23,281 bases of DNA from a virus, in the IMG/VR virus record IMGVR_UViG_3300009550_000067, positions 1 through 23,281 of that record; one strand, written 5' to 3'. The translations under genes were made by a program, and so were the position numbers. The stretch's first letter is position 1. The number at the start of each line of letters is the position of its first letter. The notes below the pieces were generated by a model, which saw nothing but the letters and a program-made list of their open reading frames with translations, searched no databases and was not told the origin of the DNA. Below, piece by piece: positions 16,677-22,716 of the stretch.

Positions 16677-17600
16677 GACGATGGTTCTTATGATAGCAAT
16701 CGTCTAAATGGGGAAGTTCATTAATAAGTACTCGGTGTTTCGAACCACTGTTTCCTTACCATCGTGAGCGAGATTTCGTAAAAACCTACTAAATGTTAGA
16801 CGATTGTACTCTCTTATTCACCTAGAATCTAACATGACAAGTCATCCGATAACATCTGGTTACTCATTTCACCAACTTCCACCTCACACCTATTGTTTTC
16901 TTAGGGACACCATGACCCCACTTATCTACATACTCTGTAACTTGGACATCTTAACGCTCGAAATATTTACAATTCTTCCGACTACCATCATGATGCACTC
17001 TTGAGTCTCATCTCTTGTTTTTACATCAATCATCGTACACGCTTCCAAGTCAAGTACAAGGGATACTAACCCTCTCTCGTATATCACCACTCTATTATCC
17101 CAACAACTCTAAGTATAACCAATCTACCAACAGGAGTACGCAATGCCCTCGTTGTGAGTCAACCGATAATAGTCCTTTTGTCATCATTCATGCTACCCAT
17201 CCTCATCATTTGACCCTCTGGAGACTCCAGTTAGATTCTGGGTAATTCCCACCCCAGACTACTCCATACAGACGCCCCAAATGACGAGACTTCACACTTT
17301 TTGATACTGATAGTTCCACCCAATCTAGATATCTAGATACCTCTAAATTTTACAATAGAGTCCAGTAAAAGAAATTCTATGACCGCTCTCGCTCAGATAG
17401 TGAAGTTGTTAACCACTTATATTGAATGACACTAGGGTCAATCTCAGTGTAGGGTTCTTACCCCCCAACTCAACGATTTACGATAAGTCTTATGCTCTGA
17501 TTTTATTATCAGACAGTTCAGATAATCACACACCACTTCTCCACTGTACCCTCAGTACAGACAGGATTCGAACCTGTGACCTCTCAACGACTTTTGAACT
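16677..17600 (-). ncRNA. Candidate large structured noncoding RNA
   Basis: About 0.9 kb between gp4 and the tape-measure gene has no convincing protein gene. Its GC is higher than its flanks in places (31 of 60 bases in line 17221). It is dense in inverted repeats: 16678-16685 with 16758-16765 (8 bp); 16697-16707 with 16796-16806 (11 bp), which crosses the former as a pseudoknot; 16793-16800 with 16828-16835 (8 bp); 17218-17222 with 17226-17230 (5 bp, 3-base loop); 17237-17242 with 17253-17258; 17341-17345 with 17356-17360; 17429-17433 with 17446-17450; 17452-17455 with 17460-17463; and 17496-17501 with 17508-17513. The minus strand is preferred because the T-arm-like element reads that way and the A/T-flanked terminator at 16631-16676 would give it a 3' end. 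Large phage RNAs such as GOLLD and ROOL are the nearest known comparison, but no family match is claimed. Confidence 0.5.
17515..17600 (-). ncRNA. tRNA-like domain, T-arm and acceptor-like stem in permuted order
   Basis: On the minus strand, ACAGG-TTCGAAT-CCTGT (17561-17577) is a perfect T-arm with a consensus loop, preceded by AGGTC, a typical variable loop. Directly after it, CTGTACT pairs with GGTACAG across a 3-base loop (17544-17560) to form a 7-bp stem, two of whose end positions make one G-T wobble. An AGTGGT resembling a D-loop follows. The domain is closed by a 6-bp helix, TGAACT (17595-17600) with AGTTCA (17515-17520). No 5' acceptor partner exists upstream, so this is not an ordinary tRNA gene. 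Confidence 0.45.
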
Positions 17601-17616
17601 TCGTGACTGTTTTCTA

Positions 17617-17787
17617 ATGATTAAGAACCTTGCAACACAAGTATCATCTGGATTAAATCTTAATCAAGTAGGATTTTCTCTAATTTTTACAAGTCCGAAT
17701 CCTCAAGTACTTGGTAATTCTCAATTACAAGAGTATTATACAAAAAAATGTACCTATGATGCAACTATATTTTATACTTTATCCTAG
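17617..17787 (+). CDS. Possible small plus-strand gene convergent with the tape measure
   Basis: This 56-codon frame starts MIKNLATQVSSGLNLNQVGF and ends TYDATIFYTLS. It has AT-rich third positions like the genes around it, unlike the sequence just upstream. No ribosome-binding sequence is visible before the ATG and no family is recognised. Its last 9 bases overlap the tape-measure stop region on the other strand. A promoter-like pair on the minus strand lies inside it, so it may instead be leader DNA for the noncoding RNA or the remnant of a longer gene. Confidence 0.28.
   Translation: MIKNLATQVSSGLNLNQVGFSLIFTSPNPQVLGNSQLQEYYTKKCTYDATIFYTLS
17735..17764 (-). promoter_or_regulatory. Possible sigma-70-type promoter for the noncoding RNA
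   Basis: The minus strand has TTGCAT (17759-17764), an 18-base spacer and a perfect TATAAT (17735-17740). It points into the noncoding region and lies just after the tape-measure stop codon. The -35 match is weak (three of six). Confidence 0.3.
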
Positions 17788-19725
17788 ACTTGGATAGTGA
17801 AGTGCAGAATGTTTACCATTTGAACCACCACCAGTGGCTGCAAATTGAGTTCTTCTGACATTTGTGACATTTGATACTGGAGAAGCTTGTACTGCAACAA
17901 CATTATTTCCACTAGAACTATCTGTATTAGTAGGTGCTACATTAACAGGTATAGGGCCACCAGAATTAAAGTTGAATGATACATTTTCTAAGTTTTTAAC
18001 TGAATCTGTGATGTCTTCAAAGAAACCTACTTGGTCTGAATCTAAGTTATCCATTGCAGATGTTATTTCTTTAAGACCTTTTCCAGCAAGAGACATTTGG
18101 TCTCCAATACCTTCACTGAAATTGATACTCATAAGTTGTTCTAATTTACTAACACCATCTATTCCAAAGAATCCACCAATTAAATCAGTAAATTTTACAC
18201 TTGGCAATTTAAATCCATCCATTGCCTCTTTTGTTCCTTGTATATTTTCAAGTGCCATGTCCATGTCACCAGACATATTATTAATGAATCTAGCAAGTAT
18301 ATCTAATTGATTTTCATTACCTACGAGTTGATTGAAGTCAAACTTACCAGAAACACCTATCTCTGCAATTTTTTTGAATTCTTCTGATATTGAAGCGATA
18401 CCTCTAATATTCCTTTGTAAGCCTGGAATATTTAATTGTTCGAAAGGCATTATACTCTCTGCAAAACTACCTAATCCTTTACCAACTACAACTAAAGTGC
18501 CAATTAAACCCATTATTGCAAGAGCACCAGCACCCATAATCAATGCACCGATACCAGTAGAAACAATTCCACCGAGAACTCCCATCAAAGTTGCAAGTCC
18601 TAACATACTACCAAGAACTTTGAGCATGTTTACCTTACCAAACTTTTGCATTCCATCAAATGCACCCATTTTTTCACCAAGTGCAAATGAACCAAAGACA
18701 GCAGTCAAACCAATTGCAAGTGCAGCTCCACCTACAACTAATGCTTTACCTAATGCAAATGAGGCTTTACCAAACAAGGTCATACCTTTTGCAGCTGCAA
18801 TCATACCAGCACCAGCTGCACCACCAATTGTAGATGCAGTTGTTAAGAATATGGATGCAGATATAAATCTATTTGGGCCACTACCACCTTCCTCACCAGA
18901 CTCAGCTGGTTCTGGTTGACCATCATTTGCAAGACTACCAGAAACCATTCCAGATTTCATTTGTTGTCTCTTCATTTGTTCATCATTTTTAAGACTAGCT
19001 CTTTGGAAGAATTTAGTTTGTTTCCTATCTGCTAATCTATCTTGAATTTGTCTTTTACCAAATGCAACTATATTAAGAAATATTGACCCAACAACTCTAC
19101 CAAGAGTACCAAGAATTGTACCTAAGAATGGTATTTGTTGAATGACACCGACAATAGGGCCAAAGAAAGATAAAGTTTTATCAAAATCTGAAGCAATTGA
19201 ACTCTTAAGAGTATCAAATTGACCTGCGAAAGTTAATGAACCACCTTCTTCTATTTTAGCAAATTGTTTTTTTACAAAACCACCGAAAGTAACATCAGCA
19301 AACTTAGCAAACCCTTTCTCGAAACCAGTTAAAGTTCTACCAAACTTCATCATTTCTTCGAGTTGTGTTTTCTCTAATTCTAATCTTTCTACTTCTGGAT
19401 TATCTTTAATATTTTGACCAGTCTCTTCTAAGACTTCTTTAACTTTATCGAGTCTTTCCTTATTAAGTTCTAGTTGTCCTTTAAGACCTGCCAACTGTCT
19501 TGCTTGTTCTTTACCAATTCCAACTTGTTCTAATATGGCAGACCTTTCAAAACTTTTAGTTTGTTCGTCTGTTAATCCTTCAATACCTTTAGCCATTTCC
19601 TTTTGCACTTCTAAATTGTCTTGTAGACCTTTAGTAGTTTTTGCAGTACTTCTTCTTAGTACAGTAAGTGCTTTATTGATAAGCTTTTCAGCTTCGGTAT
19701 TTGTTAAATTGTTCTCGTCTGACAT
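17779..19725 (-). CDS. gp29: Tape measure protein, gp29 type
   Basis: This 648-residue protein has the layout of tape measures, which fill the tube during assembly and set tail length. Residues 1-150 are charged, Glu/Lys-rich coiled coil (for example LELEKTQLEEMMKFGRTL near 113). Residues 190-240 contain a hydrophobic segment. Residues 280-430 are a long Gly/Ala-rich hydrophobic region with repeated GGAAGAGMIAA- and LGGIVSTGIGALIMGAG-like stretches, typical of the membrane-interacting part. The C-terminal 200 residues are helical, then Asn/Ser/Gly-rich. Length is near T4 gp29 (590 aa). It follows gp26 and the membrane protein gene, matching the usual order of tube, chaperone and tape measure. 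A near-late-promoter GATAAATA lies 6 bases before the ATG, too close to be convincing. Confidence 0.8.
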   Translation of the reverse strand: MSDENNLTNTEAEKLINKALTVLRRSTAKTTKGLQDNLEVQKEMAKGIEGLTDEQTKSFERSAILEQVGIGKEQARQLAGLKGQLELNKERLDKVKEVLEETGQNIKDNPEVERLELEKTQLEEMMKFGRTLTGFEKGFAKFADVTFGGFVKKQFAKIEEGGSLTFAGQFDTLKSSIASDFDKTLSFFGPIVGVIQQIPFLGTILGTLGRVVGSIFLNIVAFGKRQIQDRLADRKQTKFFQRASLKNDEQMKRQQMKSGMVSGSLANDGQPEPAESGEEGGSGPNRFISASIFLTTASTIGGAAGAGMIAAAKGMTLFGKASFALGKALVVGGAALAIGLTAVFGSFALGEKMGAFDGMQKFGKVNMLKVLGSMLGLATLMGVLGGIVSTGIGALIMGAGALAIMGLIGTLVVVGKGLGSFAESIMPFEQLNIPGLQRNIRGIASISEEFKKIAEIGVSGKFDFNQLVGNENQLDILARFINNMSGDMDMALENIQGTKEAMDGFKLPSVKFTDLIGGFFGIDGVSKLEQLMSINFSEGIGDQMSLAGKGLKEITSAMDNLDSDQVGFFEDITDSVKNLENVSFNFNSGGPIPVNVAPTNTDSSSGNNVVAVQASPVSNVTNVRRTQFAATGGGSNGKHSALHYPSLG

Positions 19726-19737
19726 AGTAGTATTTAT

Positions 19738-20118
19738 CTATTTTTTTGCATTAGTGTCATGTTCTTTTGCAGCGGAGTTGACATATAGTCCAAACCATGC
19801 AGCTCCAGCACCTACCAGAATACTGATAAGACCAGATTGTTCCATTGAAGGTTCTGGTAATTCCATGAACCAAATGGCTGCATAATACACTAAGAATATG
19901 TAAACACTTAAGAATGCACGAGGCCAGATTCTCCATGCATCAACTGTTCTTGCAAGGTGAACCCACTTTTGCCAAGGGTTTACTGTGTCATTTGCTTTAA
20001 GGTCTCTAATTTCATCCTTAAGGGCACCATTCTCTTGAATCATCTCCATGAACTTTGATAAGTCCATTTCGACTTCGTTACGCGACATATCGCCACCAAA
20101 TCTTTCTCTATCACTCAT
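19738..20118 (-). CDS. Two-helix membrane protein, possible holin
   Basis: This 126-residue protein has a charged N-terminal helix (about 14-45, coiled-coil-like: LSKFMEMIQENGALKDEIRD). An amphipathic WQKWVHL region follows, then two membrane helices: about residues 67-86 (AFLSVYIFLVYYAAIWFMEL) and 93-112 (SGLISILVGAGAAWFGLYVN). They are separated by a short acidic, proline-containing loop (PEPSME). The C-terminus is a short charged tail ending DTNAKK. The WRIWPRAFLS entry to the first helix and the compact loop resemble small phage holin-like proteins. That assignment is inference; the position between the tail chaperone and the tape measure could equally mean a tail-assembly role. A clear AGGAGAG precedes the ATG by 4 bases. 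Confidence 0.55.
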   Translation of the reverse strand: MSDRERFGGDMSRNEVEMDLSKFMEMIQENGALKDEIRDLKANDTVNPWQKWVHLARTVDAWRIWPRAFLSVYIFLVYYAAIWFMELPEPSMEQSGLISILVGAGAAWFGLYVNSAAKEHDTNAKK

Positions 20119-20130
20119 AATACTCTCCTA

Positions 20131-20316
20131 TTAATTTTGAGCCTGTTTTCTTTTCAACTCCTCATCTTCAAGGAATTGAACTAGTAGAGAGACATATATC
20201 TCCCTTTCCCAAGGATGCATACCATCCAATTCTTCTAATGACCAATTATGATGTTGTATTAGACCAAAGTTTGTATTGATATAGTTTGCGAGTGTTTCAT
20301 GAGAAAGGGCTAGACG
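20131..20316 (-). CDS. -1 frameshift extension of gp26 (61 codons)
   Basis: This frame has no ATG, GTG or TTG in its first 30 codons and is preceded by an in-frame TAA at the end of gp26, so it cannot be translated on its own in the usual way. It joins gp26 in the -1 frame at T_TTT_TTC. The peptide reads RLALSHETLANYINTNFGL, then WSLEELDGMHPWEREIYV, and ends in a charged helix with EDEELKRKQAQN. Short, charged helical extensions with a W..E..MxxxERE pattern are typical of the T part of tail chaperones. A shifted product would have about 299 residues (238 plus 61). Confidence 0.72.
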   Translation of the reverse strand, partial: RLALSHETLANYINTNFGLIQHHNWSLEELDGMHPWEREIYVSLLVQFLEDEELKRKQAQN

Positions 20317-21029
20317 AAAAAATTCTGGATTCCTTCTAATCTTACCTTATTTTCTGTATTACATTTAACACAATTATATTCAACTTCTTTAACTAACTTT
20401 GGAAGGTCATTAAACCACTCCATCATATGAGTAAATTGTTCTGTAGACATTTCATTAAGAAAGACACTAAGTTCTTTTGATGTGACATCATTTCTTTTAA
20501 TCACATCATCTATAGTAATGATTTCTCTAACAGACATTTCTAGGACATCAAAGATATTAGAAGTAGTTATATTATCGATATCTTGTATCATACCTTGTAC
20601 TTCACTAAAGTTAGGAACTGAAAGTCTAATCGATACTTCATCTGTTAACTTGACAATATCAGATTTTACTTCACCCTCAACACCAACACTTAATAAGTCA
20701 ATGTCTACTGGTGTTTGTCCATCACATTCACTGTTACATCCTAGAACAATTCTACTTGTTTCACCTACAGATTTAATACGAACTTGTAAAAACAAGTACT
20801 CTAAATCTGTATTTGATAACTCCCTTACAGTCATTGTTGAATCTGGTAGTCCACAACATGATTCTACTAGATTTATGACTGTATGAGTTATCGTTTTTAC
20901 CTTGTCTTCTTCAAGAGCCTGTAACAATACCTTCTGTTCACCTACTGTGAATGGTCGATATTTAGCCTCTATTCCAGAGACAGGTAATTTACAAAAATAC
21001 TCTACAGTATTTAATTTAGGTAATGCCAT
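20310..21029 (-). CDS. gp26: Baseplate hub / tail assembly protein gp26
   Basis: This 239-residue protein fits the T4 gp26 family (T4_baseplate; T4, 208 aa), which assists hub assembly. It begins MALPKLNTVEYFCKLP and continues YRPFTVGEQKVLLQALEEDK near residue 24, the recognisable start of marine gp26 proteins. Four cysteines form two knuckles (Cys98-x3-Cys102 and Cys220-x2-Cys223), which look like a zinc ribbon. The middle is helical and acidic. The gene lies between a tube-fold gene and the tape measure, the position of the G chaperone in other long-tailed phages. A TAGGAG ribosome-binding sequence precedes the ATG. Its last codons contain the slippery heptamer for the -1 extension, so two products are expected. 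Confidence 0.82.
   Translation of the reverse strand: MALPKLNTVEYFCKLPVSGIEAKYRPFTVGEQKVLLQALEEDKVKTITHTVINLVESCCGLPDSTMTVRELSNTDLEYLFLQVRIKSVGETSRIVLGCNSECDGQTPVDIDLLSVGVEGEVKSDIVKLTDEVSIRLSVPNFSEVQGMIQDIDNITTSNIFDVLEMSVREIITIDDVIKRNDVTSKELSVFLNEMSTEQFTHMMEWFNDLPKLVKEVEYNCVKCNTENKVRLEGIQNFFV
20316..20322 (-). promoter_or_regulatory. Slippery heptamer T_TTT_TTC for -1 frameshifting
   Basis: In the gp26 frame the last codons are AAT TTT TTC GTC TAG. The heptamer T TTT TTC allows both tRNAs to re-pair with TTT TTT after a -1 slip, and the next codon becomes CGT of the extension frame. It sits one codon before the gp26 stop. The related heptamer T_TTT_TTG is used in the E/E' gene of phage P2. 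Confidence 0.72.
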
Positions 21030-21046
21030 AATATACTCCTATATGT

Positions 21047-21658
21047 TTAACCATAGATTGCGTCTTCAATCTTACCTTTTAAATTATTTGTTACTTTACC
21101 TAAAGCCTTATCTAAAAATCCTGTGAATAGATTAGAAGGCTTCCGATTATTAAATTCACTATACCAATATCTATAACGAAACTGTGCATTAAACTTCATA
21201 ATATCTACATTTTCGTATCCTACAGTTACAGCACCAAGTTGTAATGGAAATGCATCTGTCATAACACATCGATAATTAACATTATCATGTTTATCTAACA
21301 TTTCTAGATATATCAGACCAATGTAATCATCATGAAATCTGCTATGGAAGTTACCAGTATGAAGACCATTTATTGATTGTTGCCACATTTCTATGAGTTC
21401 TCTATCTTCAAAGTCATTTGTCATATAAAATGAACAGTCAAATTGGTCATACTGTGGTTTATGTGGGATTGCTCTTTTAGGGCCATACTCCGATTCTTCT
21501 TGAGTAAAGAATCCTCTGCCTGGCAAGTTTGCACTTTCACACTTTAAACCTCTTACTGCAAGACCATTGTTAAGGTTACCCATACCAAACATTGCAACAT
21601 TATATCGATTGTTTCTTTGTAAACCATCTATTTGTGCTTTAAATCTGTCTATCTTCAT
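21047..21658 (-). CDS. gp54: Tail-tube-fold protein, probably tube initiator gp54 type
   Basis: This 203-residue protein has the tube fold shared by gp19, gp48 and gp54. It shows RNNRYNVAMFGMG near residue 15, KCESANLPGRGFFTQEES near 39, FDCSFYMTNDFEDRELIEMW near 73 (strand then the central helix), and a final strand with FNAQFRYRYWYSEF near 154. The C-terminal 30 residues form a separate amphipathic helix. gp54 begins tube polymerisation on the baseplate. The genomic place directly before gp26 and the tape measure fits a tube or tube-initiator gene. gp19 usually sits with the sheath and portal genes, so gp54 is preferred, though it is shorter than T4 gp54 (320 aa). Its start overlaps the stop of the 194-aa gene (ATGA). 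Confidence 0.62.
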   Translation of the reverse strand: MKIDRFKAQIDGLQRNNRYNVAMFGMGNLNNGLAVRGLKCESANLPGRGFFTQEESEYGPKRAIPHKPQYDQFDCSFYMTNDFEDRELIEMWQQSINGLHTGNFHSRFHDDYIGLIYLEMLDKHDNVNYRCVMTDAFPLQLGAVTVGYENVDIMKFNAQFRYRYWYSEFNNRKPSNLFTGFLDKALGKVTNNLKGKIEDAIYG

Positions 21659-22239
21659 ACCATTTTTTTCCTACTTTCTTTCCATACATTTTGTAGAGAC
21701 GATTTCTTAAATGACTCAGTTGGTAAGAATATTGCAATCTCCCAGTCAGCACTGTCTACAATTGCAAATTTACTTCTAACTTGACTTGACAAATAATGTT
21801 TTGTACATGCTTTGAAGTATGGTTTACCAGATGCATTCTTTAAAAAACTATATGAGATATTAAATCTAGTAGTTCTATCAAACTTTTCGTTTGTAGTCCT
21901 ATCATACAATTCATCTAAAAATGCAGCTCTTAATGTATGTGGTAAGTAATGTAAATTTAATCCTAAGAACCCACCTTTTGCTGGTTCTATTGGTATTACT
22001 AGAGGAAATCTATCGTAATAAGGTAGTGTTCGTTTGTGTTTTGGGTCGTACATCATCATGTACATATCACCAAATATAGGTCTTGCTCGTTGTCGTGCAT
22101 CCCTTAGTATTTCAGTACGATTGACTGACTTTAACGATGCAACACGACTACGAAACCATCTTTGAGACTCTTTAGTTCTGGCTTGTATACCACCACGAAA
22201 TGCCTCTCGTTCTAACTTGTCAAATAGTTTTCCTGCCAT
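21655..22239 (-). CDS. Conserved marine T4-like tail-cluster protein, function unknown
   Basis: This 194-residue basic protein begins MAGKLFDKLEREAFRGGIQ. Its central signature is MYMMMYDPKHKRTLPYYDRF near residue 79, then PLVIPIEPAKGGFLGLNLHY and LPHTLRAAFLDELYD. I recall such LNLHYLP-type proteins in many marine T4-like phages without a secure function. It has no membrane helix and no catalytic motif that I recognise. It is coupled to the tube-fold gene (ATGA overlap), so an assembly role with the tube, baseplate or hub is likely. gp51-like or other hub-assembly names would be guesses. The start has no Shine-Dalgarno sequence and lies only 5 bases after a late promoter octamer. Confidence 0.6.
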   Translation of the reverse strand: MAGKLFDKLEREAFRGGIQARTKESQRWFRSRVASLKSVNRTEILRDARQRARPIFGDMYMMMYDPKHKRTLPYYDRFPLVIPIEPAKGGFLGLNLHYLPHTLRAAFLDELYDRTTNEKFDRTTRFNISYSFLKNASGKPYFKACTKHYLSSQVRSKFAIVDSADWEIAIFLPTESFKKSSLQNVWKESRKKMV

Positions 22240-22244
22240 ACATG

Positions 22245-22252
22245 TATTTATA
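22245..22252 (-). promoter_or_regulatory. Late promoter immediately upstream of the 194-aa gene
   Basis: A perfect TATAAATA on the minus strand is followed by CATGT and then the ATG. T4-type late transcripts usually start a few bases after the octamer, which would leave little or no leader. Confidence 0.65.
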
Positions 22253-22276
22253 CCACATAGACAGGTAGACTTGGTA

Positions 22277-22507
22277 TTACAAACCTAAATCTTTACCCCA
22301 CGGCCCTTCATACTGAGGTGAAGGTGTAGGATATTTGTCTTTTCTTTGATATTTTGATTTGTCCTTATGGACTTTGGTTAGACTATGTTTAGGGGTCTTC
22401 TTGCGTGTTTTGACCTTTGGTTCTTTCTTACCAAATATCTTTTCCCAGTTATCTTTAACTTGTTTATCACTGACCACTGTAGGTCTCCTTTTAGAACCCT
22501 TTCCCAT
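22277..22507 (-). CDS. Small basic protein of unknown function
   Basis: This 76-residue, strongly basic protein begins MGKGSKRRPTVVSDKQVKDN, then WEKIFGKK. Many phages encode short MGKGSKxRPT proteins with this start. The rest is Lys/Arg-rich with a Pro/Tyr-containing end (YPTPSPQYEGPWGKDLGL). It could bind nucleic acid, but no defined domain is visible. No clear Shine-Dalgarno sequence precedes the ATG. It follows a 170-base hairpin-rich leader with a late promoter and precedes the 194-aa gene. Confidence 0.65.
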   Translation of the reverse strand: MGKGSKRRPTVVSDKQVKDNWEKIFGKKEPKVKTRKKTPKHSLTKVHKDKSKYQRKDKYPTPSPQYEGPWGKDLGL

Positions 22508-22680
22508 AATAATTTAGAAGTGTTAGGAGCCCCTCATTTTTCCCGCTCTCTAACTTGATATCCTCTGCCGCATCGATATCTTACCACGATTATGTACCCA
22601 AACCTCAACCATCCTACTTGGTACATCCTCTGAGTCAAGTGGTAACTCAGCCCCCTAAGTCAATCCTATTAGTGCATAGT
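22508..22680 (-). ncRNA. GC-rich structured leader between gp32 and the small basic gene
   Basis: This 173-base spacer has no gene but three clear hairpins in a row: 22630-22635 with 22645-22650 (6 bp), 22592-22598 with 22620-22626 (7 bp) and 22557-22562 with 22575-22580 (6 bp). It lies directly downstream of a late promoter on the minus strand and ends with GGGGCTCCTAA, a variant of the repeat near panD. It could be a long 5' leader or a small RNA. Confidence 0.35.
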
Positions 22681-22711
22681 ATATTTATAATTCAAATAAA
22701 TTAGGATTGAC
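22659..22711 (-). promoter_or_regulatory. Inverted repeat enclosing a late promoter
   Basis: GTCAATCCTA (22659-22668) and TAGGATTGAC (22702-22711) form a perfect 10-bp inverted repeat around a perfect minus-strand TATAAATA at 22682-22689. The promoter part is well supported; a role for the repeat is inference. Confidence 0.55.
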
Positions 22712-22716
22712 AATCC

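Noticed and set aside
16804-17245. Plus-strand open frames of 66-76 codons between gp4 and the tape measure
   Set aside because: They lack ribosome-binding sites, have no coding-like composition, and lie on top of inverted repeats in the candidate RNA.
17515-17600. An ordinary tRNA gene or a tmRNA
   Set aside because: No 5' acceptor strand or D-arm lies upstream of the T-arm. The acceptor-like stem lacks G3-U70 and CCA, and the tmRNA 5' motif and a tag frame ending in Ala-Ala are not visible.
16677-17600. Group I intron or RNase P RNA
   Set aside because: I could not find the conserved core segments of either, and no exon halves flank the region.
19731-19738. GATAAATA as a late promoter for the tape measure
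   Set aside because: It differs from TATAAATA at the first base and lies only 6 bases before the ATG.
20482-20886. Plus-strand frame opposite gp26
   Set aside because: gp26 is well supported on the minus strand; the opposite frame shows no family pattern and no ribosome-binding sequence.
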